64,000 bases of DNA, taken from positions 248,001 to 312,000 of the forward strand of contig NZ_JACCCH010000001.1 of the NCBI RefSeq assembly GCF_013410945.1, written 5' to 3'. Below, in pieces: positions 10,295-18,075 of this stretch. The translations under genes were made by a program, and so were the position numbers. The stretch is from Leifsonia sp. AK011. GTDB lineage: Bacteria; Actinomycetota; Actinomycetes; Actinomycetales; Microbacteriaceae. Position 1 is the first letter of the stretch; the number at the start of each line of letters is the position of its first letter. The notes below the pieces were generated by a model. The model was not told the DNA's origin and made no database searches. It was given only the letters and a program-made list of their open reading frames with translations.

Positions 10295-10996
10295 ATGATC
10301 GAACATCTCGCGGTCGTCATCCCGGCCCGGAACGAGGGTGAGCGCCTCGGCGCGTGCCTGCGTTCGGTGCGCGATGCCGTGGCGCGTCTCCACCAGGAGA
10401 TGCCCGCGGTGGGCGTGCGTGTCGTCGTTGTGCTCGACTCGTGCGATGACGACTCGCACGACATCGCGGCGGCGTTCGGCGAGGTGATGCTCGTCCACAC
10501 GGGCTACTCCAACGTCGGCGCCGCCCGTGCGACGGGTGCGCGGTGGGCGCTGCAGGCCCTGCGCGGTCTGCCTGAACGCACCTGGATCGCGAACACGGAT
10601 GCCGACTCCACCGTTCCCACCGGGTGGCTGGTCGACCAGCTCGAGCTCGCAGACCGCGGTGGGGATCTCACGCTGGGAGCCGTCGAGCCGGTGCTCGCCG
10701 AGCTCTCGAGCGGCCAGCGCGCCGCGTGGGAGCTCGCGCACCCCCTGGGCGCTGAGGTGGGAACCGTGCACGGGGCGAACCTCGGGGTGCGGGCATCCGT
10801 CTATCTCGCGGCCGGCGGATTCGAGGCCCGCACCGAACACGAGGACGTGCGCCTCGTCGAGAGCGTGCGCGACCTCGGCGGTGCCGTCGTGAACCTCGGC
10901 GGCGCTCCCGTCCTGACCTCCGGTCGCAGCATCGGTCGCACGCCGGGGGGCTACGCGGGGTACCTCACCGCGCTCGACCCGGTGGCGGTGGGCTGA
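10295..10996 (+). CDS. Family 2 glycosyltransferase
   Basis: A 233-aa GT-A-fold enzyme that should transfer a sugar from a nucleotide donor. The N-terminus AVVIPARNEGERLGACLRSV is the classic GT2 nucleotide-binding start, and the metal-binding motif appears as WIANTDADSTVP. There are no membrane segments. It is the first gene of a four-gene cluster with no intergenic gaps (next gene begins at the base after its stop). Donor and acceptor are unknown; the neighbouring deacetylase and methyltransferase suggest an amino-sugar-containing product. Confidence 0.88.
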   Translation: MIEHLAVVIPARNEGERLGACLRSVRDAVARLHQEMPAVGVRVVVVLDSCDDDSHDIAAAFGEVMLVHTGYSNVGAARATGARWALQALRGLPERTWIANTDADSTVPTGWLVDQLELADRGGDLTLGAVEPVLAELSSGQRAAWELAHPLGAEVGTVHGANLGVRASVYLAAGGFEARTEHEDVRLVESVRDLGGAVVNLGGAPVLTSGRSIGRTPGGYAGYLTALDPVAVG

Positions 10997-12034
10997 GTGG
11001 GAGCGGTACTGCTCAGCGCGACCGCGGATGCTGCGTGGCGCGAGCACCTCGACGAGGTCGCGAGCCGCGCCTCCGACGCGGCCGGCGACGTCCCCGCCTC
11101 CCTCGCGCTTGCCCGAGACCTCGGCCACCGGGCGCCGCTGCCCGGATCGGGTGAGACGCGGCGGCTCTGGGAACTGCTCGCCACCGCCGGCTGTGCCGAC
11201 CTCACGGCGGCGCGCGTGCTCGAACCGCACCTCGATGCACTCGCCATCCGAGAGCAGGCGGACCTGGCACCCGCGACGGACAGCACGTGGGGCGTTTTCG
11301 CCGCCGAGGGACCGGGGGTCGCGGTCACCGCATCGCAGGATTCCACCGGGTGGCAGCTCGACGGCACCAAGCCGTGGTGCTCGCTCGCCGGTCACCTCGA
11401 CCGCGCGCTCATCACCGCGCACACGACGACCGGCGACGGCACACCATCGCGCCGCCTGTTCGAGATCGACCTGCGCAACGCCGGCGTTGCCGTGGCGACG
11501 GGCGGCTGGGTGGCCCGCGGGCTCACGGAGGTGCACAGCGAGAGCATCGACCTCACGCGCGTACCCGCGAGCCCGGTCGGGGACGACGGCTGGTACCTCA
11601 CACGCGCGGGCTTCGCCTGGGGCGGCATGGGCGTCGCAGCGGTCTGGTACGGCGGGGCGGTCGGGCTCGCGCGCGCACTCCTCGCGAAGCTCGGCACGCG
11701 CGAGCCGGACCAGATCGGGCTCATGGTGCTCGGCCAGGTCGACGTGCTGCTGCAGGCCAGTCGTGCCGTGCTCGCGTCGGCAGCGGCCGACGTGGACGCT
11801 GGAGTCGGGCATCCCGCGCTCCTCGCCCAGCGCGTTCGGAGCACCGTGAGCGACGCGGCCGAGCGGGTGTCGACACTCGTCGGTCACGCGATGGGGCCGG
11901 CGCCGCTCGCCCTGGACGAGGAGCATGCGCGACGCGTCGCGGACCTCGCCCTCTACCTCCGGCAGGATCATGCGGAGCGCGACCTCGCCCGGCTCGGAGC
12001 GCACGTGCTTGAGCTGGACGAGACGCCATGGTGA
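10997..12034 (+). CDS. Acyl-CoA dehydrogenase-like protein
   Basis: A 345-aa protein with the acyl-CoA dehydrogenase fold. An N-terminal helical domain is followed by a middle beta domain (WGVFAAEGPG, WQLDGTKPWCSLAGHLDRALITA) and a C-terminal helical domain. It is shorter than the 380-aa typical of beta-oxidation enzymes and I cannot point to a clear catalytic glutamate, so the chemistry may differ. It starts at GTG directly after the glycosyltransferase stop and overlaps the PIG-L gene. The context suggests it oxidises an acyl or related group on a glycosylated product. Confidence 0.8.
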   Translation: MGAVLLSATADAAWREHLDEVASRASDAAGDVPASLALARDLGHRAPLPGSGETRRLWELLATAGCADLTAARVLEPHLDALAIREQADLAPATDSTWGVFAAEGPGVAVTASQDSTGWQLDGTKPWCSLAGHLDRALITAHTTTGDGTPSRRLFEIDLRNAGVAVATGGWVARGLTEVHSESIDLTRVPASPVGDDGWYLTRAGFAWGGMGVAAVWYGGAVGLARALLAKLGTREPDQIGLMVLGQVDVLLQASRAVLASAAADVDAGVGHPALLAQRVRSTVSDAAERVSTLVGHAMGPAPLALDEEHARRVADLALYLRQDHAERDLARLGAHVLELDETPW

Positions 12035-12747
12035 CCTTCGACCATCGTGACCCCGGTACGCCCGAGGCAGCGTGGTCGACGAGTTCTCGCTGGGCATCGG
12101 TGCCGTGGTCGGATGCCCGGGGCTTCGGCCGCGCACTCATCGTCGCCGCGCATCCCGATGACGAGACGCTCGGAGCCGGGGCACTCCTCGCACGCCTGCA
12201 CCGCGCGGGAACGCGCGTGACGATCGCGCTCGCCACCCGCGGCGAGCGCGCCTACGCGACGGACACATCCATGACCCGGGTCGCCGAGTTCCACGCGGCG
12301 GTCTCCCGGCTGGCCCCCGAGTGCACCGTCGTCGATCTCGGCCTGCCCGACGGGGCGCTGCACGAGCACGAACGAATGCTCGAGCGGGCGTTGCGGGCCG
12401 TCGGTCACACCGACCTCGTGGTGGCACCCTGGCGCGGCGACGCCCACGGTGACCACCGGGTCGCGGGGGATGCCGCGGCGAGAGTTGCGGCATCCTACGG
12501 AGCCGTCCTCCTCGAGTACCCGGTGTGGCTGTGGCACTGGGCGGACCCCGACCGCGCCGAGGTGCCCTGGCCCGGGTTCGTGCGCGTCCCGCAGTCCGGC
12601 CCGGACCGGCGCGCCAAGGAGTCGGCACTCGCCGCTTACGCGAGCCAGGTGAGTGCGAGCGATCTCAGCGAGCCGCCCGTGCTCCACGCGGGAATGCTCG
12701 CGCACTTCTCCCGTGACTGGGAGACCTTCGTGAGGAGCGCGCCATGA
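12028..12747 (+). CDS. PIG-L family N-deacetylase
   Basis: A 239-aa zinc enzyme of the PIG-L/LmbE family, which removes N-acetyl groups from GlcNAc-type substrates. The zinc motif AAHPDDETLGAG (AHPDDE signature) starts near residue 40 and the third ligand is in the downstream GDAHGDHR. It overlaps both neighbours in the four-gene cluster. The family also contains mycothiol MshB and teicoplanin deacetylase, but the length and company here do not match MshB. Confidence 0.9.
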   Translation: MVTFDHRDPGTPEAAWSTSSRWASVPWSDARGFGRALIVAAHPDDETLGAGALLARLHRAGTRVTIALATRGERAYATDTSMTRVAEFHAAVSRLAPECTVVDLGLPDGALHEHERMLERALRAVGHTDLVVAPWRGDAHGDHRVAGDAAARVAASYGAVLLEYPVWLWHWADPDRAEVPWPGFVRVPQSGPDRRAKESALAAYASQVSASDLSEPPVLHAGMLAHFSRDWETFVRSAP

Positions 12748-13352
12748 GTCTGGATGCGGGCTACTTCGACGAGCTCTACGAGCAGCGCGACGACCCGTGG
12801 AGTCTCGCCGACCGCTGGTACGAGCGACGCAAGCGCGCGCTCACGGTGGCGATGCTCCCCCACGAGCGGTACGCGTCCGCACTGGAGATCGGATGCTCGA
12901 TCGGGCTGCTCACCGAACTGCTCGCCCGGCGTTCCGACCGCTTGCTCTCCACCGACATCGCGCAGCGACCCATCGACCTCGCCCGGGAACACGTCGGCCC
13001 CGATGCTGACCACGTCGAGTTCCGCGTGATGCGGGCGCCCGACGAATGGCCCTCGGAGCGCTTCGACCTGATCGTGGTGTCGGAGGTCGGTTATTACCTC
13101 GATGAGGAGTCACTCGGCCGGCTCGCGACTCAGGCTCGCGACAGTCTCACGTCAGGGGGCGTCGTACTCGCCTGCCACTGGCGGCATCCGGTCCCGGACT
13201 ACCCGCTTCGGGGCGACCGCGTGCACGAGATCCTGACCGAGGCATCCGGACTCATTCCCCTGGCGGAATACGTCGACGCGGACGTGCGGCTCGCGGTCCT
13301 CGCAGAGCCAGGAGCCCGGTCGATCGCCGCAGTCGACGGCTCGGCACCGTAA
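12744..13352 (+). CDS. SAM-dependent methyltransferase, NodS-like
   Basis: A 202-aa class I methyltransferase. Motif I is ALEIGCSIGLLTELLA, followed by STDIAQRPIDLARE (ribose-binding acid) and FDLIVVSEVGYYL. The opening YFDELYEQRDDPWSLADRWYERRK resembles NodS-type N-methyltransferases, which methylate the deacetylated amino group of Nod-factor backbones. Its start overlaps the PIG-L stop (ATGA). It ends the four-gene cluster. Acting on the amine exposed by the PIG-L protein is the natural inference. Confidence 0.87.
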   Translation: MSLDAGYFDELYEQRDDPWSLADRWYERRKRALTVAMLPHERYASALEIGCSIGLLTELLARRSDRLLSTDIAQRPIDLAREHVGPDADHVEFRVMRAPDEWPSERFDLIVVSEVGYYLDEESLGRLATQARDSLTSGGVVLACHWRHPVPDYPLRGDRVHEILTEASGLIPLAEYVDADVRLAVLAEPGARSIAAVDGSAP

Positions 13353-13413
13353 CTGCGGCGGGGACGCAAGTCAACCACTGCCGAGCAATCGGGAGCCCGC
13401 GTAGACAGGAAGC

Positions 13414-14589
13414 ATGAGAGCACTTACCTGGCAGGGCACCGGATCCGTGAGCGTCGAGCAGGTTCCGGAGGCGGTCATCACCGAGCCGACGGATGTCGTC
13501 ATCAGCGTCACCTCGACGGCCATCTGCGGATCGGACCTCCACCTCCTCAACGTGCTCGGTCCGTTCATGCACAAGCACGACGTGCTGGGCCACGAGCCCA
13601 TGGGGATCGTCATGGAGGTGGGCGACGAGGTGCAGAACCTTCGCCCAGGTGACCGCGTCGTTGTGCCCTTCGTGATCGCCTGCGGCTACTGCTACATGTG
13701 CACGCGCGGTCTCACCACACAGTGCGAGACCACCCAGAACCGAGACCAGAAGACCGGAGCGAGCCTCTACGGCTACACCGAGCTCTACGGCCAGGTTCCC
13801 GGCGGGCAGGCCGAACTGCTCACCGTCCACCACGCCGACTTCAACGCGATGAAGATCAACAGCGACCTGCCGGATGACCGGTACCTGTTCCTCAGCGACA
13901 TCCTCCCGACCGCGTGGCAGGGCGTCGAGTACGCGAACGTGCCGGACGGCGGCACGCTGCTCGTGCTGGGCCTCGGCCCGGTCGGCCAGTTCGCGTCGCG
14001 CATCGGCCGCCACCGCGGCTATCGCGTGATCGCCGTCGACCTCGTGCCGGAGCGCCGCGCCATGGCAGAACGGCACGGCATCGAAACGCTCGACCTGACG
14101 GACGACCTCCTGCAGCAGATCCTCGATCGCACCGACGGGCGCGGACCCCACTCAGTGGTCGATGCCGTCGGTATGGAGGCGCACGGCAACCCCGTGGCAT
14201 CCTTCGCCCAGAGCGCTGTCGGGATGCTGCCGAGCGCTGCCTCCAAGAAGCTCGCCAAGACCCTCGCCGTGGACCGCCTCGCCGCCCTCATGATGGCGAT
14301 CGAATCGGTGCAACGTGGAGGAACTGTCTCGCTCAGCGGCGTCTACGGCGGGGTCGCCGACCCTATGCCCATGATGACGATGTTCGACAAGCAGCTCACG
14401 CTCGCGATGGGCCAGTGCAACGTGCACCGCTGGATCCCCGACCTGTGGCCGCTCGTCGAGGACCCGACCGACCCGCTCGGCGTGACCGATCTCGTCACCC
14501 ACCGTGTCTCGCTCGACGACGCCCCCGACATGTACGAGCTCTTCGGCAAGAAGGAGGACGGCTGCATCAAGGTGGTGCTGGAGCCGTAG
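13414..14589 (+). CDS. Zinc-dependent alcohol dehydrogenase (formaldehyde dehydrogenase-like)
   Basis: A 391-aa medium-chain dehydrogenase. The catalytic zinc ligands are Cys in ICGSDLH and His in GHEPMGIV. A structural-zinc loop is present (CGYCYMCTRGLTTQC, four Cys). The NAD-binding Rossmann motif is LVLGLGPVGQFASRIG. The long middle region and the acidic loop resemble glutathione-independent formaldehyde dehydrogenases and related sorbitol-type enzymes, so the substrate is uncertain. It has its own upstream gap of about 60 bases and probably its own promoter. Confidence 0.88.
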   Translation: MRALTWQGTGSVSVEQVPEAVITEPTDVVISVTSTAICGSDLHLLNVLGPFMHKHDVLGHEPMGIVMEVGDEVQNLRPGDRVVVPFVIACGYCYMCTRGLTTQCETTQNRDQKTGASLYGYTELYGQVPGGQAELLTVHHADFNAMKINSDLPDDRYLFLSDILPTAWQGVEYANVPDGGTLLVLGLGPVGQFASRIGRHRGYRVIAVDLVPERRAMAERHGIETLDLTDDLLQQILDRTDGRGPHSVVDAVGMEAHGNPVASFAQSAVGMLPSAASKKLAKTLAVDRLAALMMAIESVQRGGTVSLSGVYGGVADPMPMMTMFDKQLTLAMGQCNVHRWIPDLWPLVEDPTDPLGVTDLVTHRVSLDDAPDMYELFGKKEDGCIKVVLEP

Positions 14590-14669
14590 CCCTGTCAACC
14601 CCTCCCCCCTCGCCGCGCAGGAACCTAGCGTGGAGGTACCGACAATCAACAAGGGAAGGGGCTCACATC

Positions 14670-15125
14670 GTGGCCCAGGTAATCGAAGCAATCGACGTGG
14701 ACGTTCCCGTCCACATCTCGTACAACCAGTGGACCCAGTTCGAGACGTTCCCCAAGTTCCTCAGCATGGTCGACGAGATCACGCAGGTGGATGACAAGAC
14801 CAACCACTGGACCGTCACCATCGCTGGCGCCAAGCGCGAGTTCGACACCGTCATCACCGAGCAGATCCCCGACGACCGCATCGCGTGGACCAGCACCGGC
14901 GGCCAGGTTGATCACGCGGGCGTCGTCACCTTCCACAAGCTCAGCGACACCACCTCGCGGGTGACCGTGCAGATCGACTGGGAGCCGGAGGGCTTCATCG
15001 AGAGCGCGGGTGCGGCACTTCACATCCCGAACGCCGCCGTGAAGGCCGAGCTCTCGAAGTTCAAGGACTACATCGAGGCCCACGGCATCGCCGATGGCGC
15101 GTGGCGCGGCACGGTCGAGAACTAA
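14670..15125 (+). CDS. SRPBCC-family protein (polyketide cyclase/dehydrase-like)
   Basis: A 151-aa START-like (SRPBCC) protein with a hydrophobic ligand pocket. The opening of the domain (VDVPVHISYNQWTQFETFPKF, then MVDEITQVDD) is typical of the COG5637-like group found near stress genes. The start is GTG 14670, with AAGGGAAGGG just upstream; a longer in-frame reading runs back through the dehydrogenase gene but is only a shadow. The ligand is unknown. Confidence 0.85.
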   Translation: MAQVIEAIDVDVPVHISYNQWTQFETFPKFLSMVDEITQVDDKTNHWTVTIAGAKREFDTVITEQIPDDRIAWTSTGGQVDHAGVVTFHKLSDTTSRVTVQIDWEPEGFIESAGAALHIPNAAVKAELSKFKDYIEAHGIADGAWRGTVEN

Positions 15126-15137
15126 CGCGGCGTGTCG

Positions 15138-15209
15138 AACCCCTTCGCTGCACCTACTGACTGCGGGATACTGACACAGTGTTCCGTAGTTGCCGCACGC
15201 GAAGGGGTT
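15138..15209. promoter_or_regulatory. 11-bp inverted repeat ahead of the lipoprotein gene
   Basis: AACCCCTTCGC (15138-15148) and GCGAAGGGGTT (15199-15209) are perfect inverted arms separated by 50 bases, filling the gap between the SRPBCC gene and the lipoprotein start at 15214. The right arm contains GAAGGGG, the likely ribosome site, so pairing would hide it. It could be a terminator for the upstream gene or a translational control. Confidence 0.45.
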
Positions 15210-15213
15210 TGTC

Positions 15214-15630
15214 ATGAAGAAGTCACGCTGGATGTTCGGAGCAGCGCTCATCGCTCTGCCCCTCCTGCTCGCGGGCTGCGTCGGCAGCGTCGAGAACTTC
15301 AGCGGCGAGCCCGAGAAGTTCGCGGGCGAGCCCGGCGGGGACCCGGACTCCGGAGTCCAGGCGTTCTGGCTCCACGAGGGCGCGCAGCTCGCCATCACCA
15401 TCTCCGGGAGCTCCGGCTGCCCGTACATCGTGAGCTCGATCACGGTGGTCGAAGAGGCCGACGAGGGCAACCGCATCTCGGCGGATGTACCCGCGCTCCC
15501 CGACGACAAGGTGTGCACGATGGATTACGTGCCACACACGACCGTGTTCTCCACGCCAGGCACGATCACCACGACGAAACCACTCACGATCGAGGTCATG
15601 GACACCGAGATCGTGCTTCCCATCAAGTAG
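15214..15630 (+). CDS. Putative lipoprotein
   Basis: A 138-aa exported lipoprotein. The N-terminus MKKSRWMFGAALIALPLLLA ends in a lipobox LAGC, so the mature protein is anchored by its first Cys to the outer face of the membrane. The rest has no domain I recognise; two further Cys (in SSGCPYIV and DKVCTMDY) could form a disulphide. ATG 15214 gives a normal signal peptide; an in-frame ATG at 15190 is less suitable. Confidence 0.8.
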   Translation: MKKSRWMFGAALIALPLLLAGCVGSVENFSGEPEKFAGEPGGDPDSGVQAFWLHEGAQLAITISGSSGCPYIVSSITVVEEADEGNRISADVPALPDDKVCTMDYVPHTTVFSTPGTITTTKPLTIEVMDTEIVLPIK

Positions 15631-15661
15631 CTGCGCCCTCGGCGCAGACGACTGGAGTCTG

Positions 15662-16084
15662 ATGAACGCCGACAACAGCACGAACGAGTTCCCCGATGCC
15701 GCAGGCTATCCGGACGGCAAGGGAACCCTCGACGAGGGCACCGGCAGCTCCGGAGTTCCCGCCGAGGCCGAGGAGCTGAACGAGCCGAGCACCGATCGGG
15801 ATGCCGACATCGTCGTGACCGCGGACGACTCGGGCGACGCCTTCCGCGCCACTCTCGGCGGCGAGGAGATCGCCGTGATGCACGTGACGCGCGACGGCGA
15901 GGGCGTCGTCACCCTCACCTCGACTGTCGTCGACCCCGCGGTGCGGGACCGTGGCATCGGCACATCGTTCATCGCCCACGTGCTCGACCAGCTGCGCGAC
16001 AGCGGCGCGACGATCGTCGTGGAGTGCTCGATGGTGGAGGCCTTCATCGGGGACAACCCCGAGTACGAGAGCCTGCGCGCGTAA
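15662..16084 (+). CDS. GNAT-type N-acetyltransferase (COG2388-like)
   Basis: A 140-aa protein. Its first 50 residues are acidic and disordered; the rest is a small acetyl-CoA-binding fold with DPAVRDRGIGTSFIAHVLDQL matching the GNAT motif A (R-x-x-G-I-G). The short form resembles the YjdJ/COG2388 group, which also includes the 94-aa gene at 50583. The substrate is unknown. Confidence 0.78.
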   Translation: MNADNSTNEFPDAAGYPDGKGTLDEGTGSSGVPAEAEELNEPSTDRDADIVVTADDSGDAFRATLGGEEIAVMHVTRDGEGVVTLTSTVVDPAVRDRGIGTSFIAHVLDQLRDSGATIVVECSMVEAFIGDNPEYESLRA

Positions 16085-16093
16085 GAGGGGTGC

Positions 16094-16124
16094 GAGGATT
16101 CCGCGCGGCGGCGTGAGGATTCCG
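16094..16124 (+). promoter_or_regulatory. Direct repeats upstream of kdp, possible KdpE operator
   Basis: GAGGATTCCG occurs at 16094-16103 and again at 16115-16124, a 21-bp period equal to two helical turns. Tandem response-regulator dimers bind such spacings. The location, about 110-140 bases before the first kdp-cluster start, fits a KdpE site, but this is inference from layout only. Confidence 0.4.
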
Positions 16125-16162
16125 TTAGTACCGGCCGGGGGTGGCATCCCCCGGCATTGACT

Positions 16163-16227
16163 GAACTCCGTGACCTCGGGTCACGCCCGTGCGCCATCGT
16201 GCGCGGGCACCCTGTTGGACGGAGTTC
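16163..16227 (+). promoter_or_regulatory. Predicted three-way-junction RNA leader of the kdp operon
   Basis: An outer stem GAACTCC/GGAGTTC (16163-16169 with 16221-16227) encloses two hairpins: GTGACC-TCG-GGTCAC (16170-16184) and a 10-bp stem with two G.U pairs closed by CATC (16185-16208). The 3' strand of the outer stem contains GGAG, the ribosome site for the GTG at 16231. The fold would therefore mask translation of the first cistron. It does not show the ydaO (c-di-AMP) consensus that I can recognise. Confidence 0.55.
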
Positions 16228-16230
16228 CTC

Positions 16231-16314
16231 GTGCTTGACGTCGTCTTCATCGCCGGCATCCTCGCGCTCGTAGCGCTGGTGGCCCTCGTCGCGAAGGGGG
16301 TCGAGAAGCTGTGA
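16231..16314 (+). CDS. 27-aa membrane peptide leading the kdp operon
   Basis: A small gene starting GTG with GGAG six bases upstream. The 27-residue product is one hydrophobic helix ([16 protein letters not shown]) ending in KGVEKL, so an inner-membrane peptide with a basic C-terminus. Its TGA stop overlaps the kdpF GTG start (GTGA). It resembles KdpF in size and hydrophobicity but lacks the KPERF ending, so it is a separate peptide. It may stabilise the Kdp complex or serve as a leader peptide for translational coupling. Confidence 0.65.
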   Translation: MLDVVFIAGILALVALVALVAKGVEKL

Positions 16315-16400
16315 TCGTCTTCGAGATCCTCGGCGTGGTGCTTGCCCTCGCCGCGATCGGCTACCTGCTGTTCGCCCTCGTGAAGCCGGAGCGCTTCTGA
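16311..16400 (+). CDS. kdpF: KdpF, small subunit of the potassium-importing ATPase
   Basis: A 29-aa single-helix membrane peptide that stabilises the KdpFABC complex. The sequence runs [20 protein letters not shown] and ends ALVKPERF, matching the family ending (L-x-x-P-E-x-F). It starts with GTG overlapping the previous stop and its own TGA overlaps the kdpA ATG by one base (TGATG). Confidence 0.9.
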   Translation: MIVFEILGVVLALAAIGYLLFALVKPERF

Positions 16401-18073
16401 TGACGATCTGGCTTCTCCTCGCCCAGCTCGCCACGATCGCCCTGGCGCTGGCCCTCATCTACCGCCCGCTCGGCAACTACATGGCTGCCGTCTTCACGAG
16501 CAAGAAAGACCTCACTGTCGAGCGGGGCTTCTACCGGCTCATCGGGGTGCGTTCCGGGTCCGAACAGAGCTGGCCCGCCTATCTCCGTTCGGTGCTCGCC
16601 TTCTCGGCCGTCGGCATTCTGCTCGTCTACGCCCTCCAGAGGGTGCAGCAGGTGCTCCCGTACTCTCTCGGGCTCCCGCCGACGAGCGAGCCTCTCGCCT
16701 TCAACACGGCCATCTCGTTTGTCACCAACACGAACTGGCAGTCGTACTCGCCGGAACTCACCCTGGGCTACACGGTGCAGTTCGCGGGTCTCGCGGTTCA
16801 GAACTTCGTCTCGGCCGCCGTCGGCATTGCCGTTGCTGTCGCGCTCATGCGGGGCCTCGCCTACCGGCGGTCGGGAACTATCGGCAACTTCTGGGTCGAC
16901 CTCACGCGTGGCACGCTGCGCATCCTGCTGCCGTTCGCGGTGCTCTCCGCGGTCGTGCTCATGGCCGGCGGCGTCATCCAGAACTTCGCTGGCTTCCAGG
17001 AGATCACGACGCTCACCGGCGGCACCCAGGTGATCCCGGGCGGCCCGGTGGCGTCCCAGGAGGCCATCAAGATCCTCGGCACCAACGGTGGCGGGTTCTT
17101 CAACGTGAACTCCGCGCATCCCTTCGAGAACCCGACACCGTGGACGTCGCTCGTGCAGGTGTTCCTCATGCTCGCCATCCCGTTCGCGCTGCCGCGCACG
17201 TTCGGGCGCATCGTCGGCGACGACCGTCAGGGGTACGCGATCGCGGGCACGATGGCGGTGCTGTACGTGGCATCCGTCTCTCTCATGACCTGGGCGGAGC
17301 TCGCCGGAGCCGGTACCGCACCGCAGCTCGCGGGTGCGGCGATGGAGGGCAAGGAGGCGCGGTTCGGCATCATCGGATCGACGATCTACGGCACCTCGTC
17401 AACCATCACCTCCACGGGCGCCGTCAACTCGATGCACGACAGCTACACGTCGCTCGGAGGTGGCACGGCCCTCGTCAACATGATGCTGGGTGAGGTCGCG
17501 CCCGGTGGTGTGGGGGCTGGCATCTACGGCATCCTCGTCGTCGCGATCATCGCGGTGTTCATCGCCGGCCTCATGGTCGGGCGCACGCCTGAGTACCTCG
17601 GCAAGAAGATCGGGGCACGCGAGATCAAGCTCGCGAGCCTCTACATCCTCACGACACCGACGCTCGTGCTCGCGGGCACGGCCCTGAGCTTCGCAATCCC
17701 GGCCGTCCGAGAGGATGTCACAACCACCTCGATCTGGAACCCCGGCCTGCACGGCTTCACAGAGGTGCTCTACGCCTTCACGTCGGCCGCGAACAACAAC
17801 GGCTCGGCCTTCGCTGGACTCACCGCGAACACCCCGTGGTTGAACACCGCGCTCGGTGTGGCGATGCTGCTCGGCCGGTTCCTGCCGATCGTGTTTGTGC
17901 TCGCGCTCGCGGGGTCCCTCGCCGCGCAGGACAGGCTGCCCGTCACCTCCGGCACCCTGCCGACGCACCGGCCGCAGTTCGTCGGCCTCCTCGTGGGAAC
18001 GATCGTCATCGTCTCCGCGCTCACGTATTTCCCCGTACTCGCGCTAGGTCCCCTAGCGGAAGGGCTCCAGTAA
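16400..18073 (+). CDS. kdpA: Potassium-transporting ATPase subunit KdpA
   Basis: This 557-aa subunit binds and conducts K+; it belongs to the superfamily of K+ transporters with four pore loops. Pore-region sequences are visible as [33 protein letters not shown] and [16 protein letters not shown], each with the selectivity-filter glycine or its equivalent. Length matches E. coli KdpA. It is translated from an ATG overlapping the kdpF stop. Confidence 0.97.
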   Translation: MTIWLLLAQLATIALALALIYRPLGNYMAAVFTSKKDLTVERGFYRLIGVRSGSEQSWPAYLRSVLAFSAVGILLVYALQRVQQVLPYSLGLPPTSEPLAFNTAISFVTNTNWQSYSPELTLGYTVQFAGLAVQNFVSAAVGIAVAVALMRGLAYRRSGTIGNFWVDLTRGTLRILLPFAVLSAVVLMAGGVIQNFAGFQEITTLTGGTQVIPGGPVASQEAIKILGTNGGGFFNVNSAHPFENPTPWTSLVQVFLMLAIPFALPRTFGRIVGDDRQGYAIAGTMAVLYVASVSLMTWAELAGAGTAPQLAGAAMEGKEARFGIIGSTIYGTSSTITSTGAVNSMHDSYTSLGGGTALVNMMLGEVAPGGVGAGIYGILVVAIIAVFIAGLMVGRTPEYLGKKIGAREIKLASLYILTTPTLVLAGTALSFAIPAVREDVTTTSIWNPGLHGFTEVLYAFTSAANNNGSAFAGLTANTPWLNTALGVAMLLGRFLPIVFVLALAGSLAAQDRLPVTSGTLPTHRPQFVGLLVGTIVIVSALTYFPVLALGPLAEGLQ

Positions 18074-18075
18074 AA

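Noticed and set aside
16085-16230. A ydaO-type c-di-AMP riboswitch before kdp
   Set aside because: The region is structured, but I cannot find the ydaO core motifs, so I describe it only as a candidate leader.
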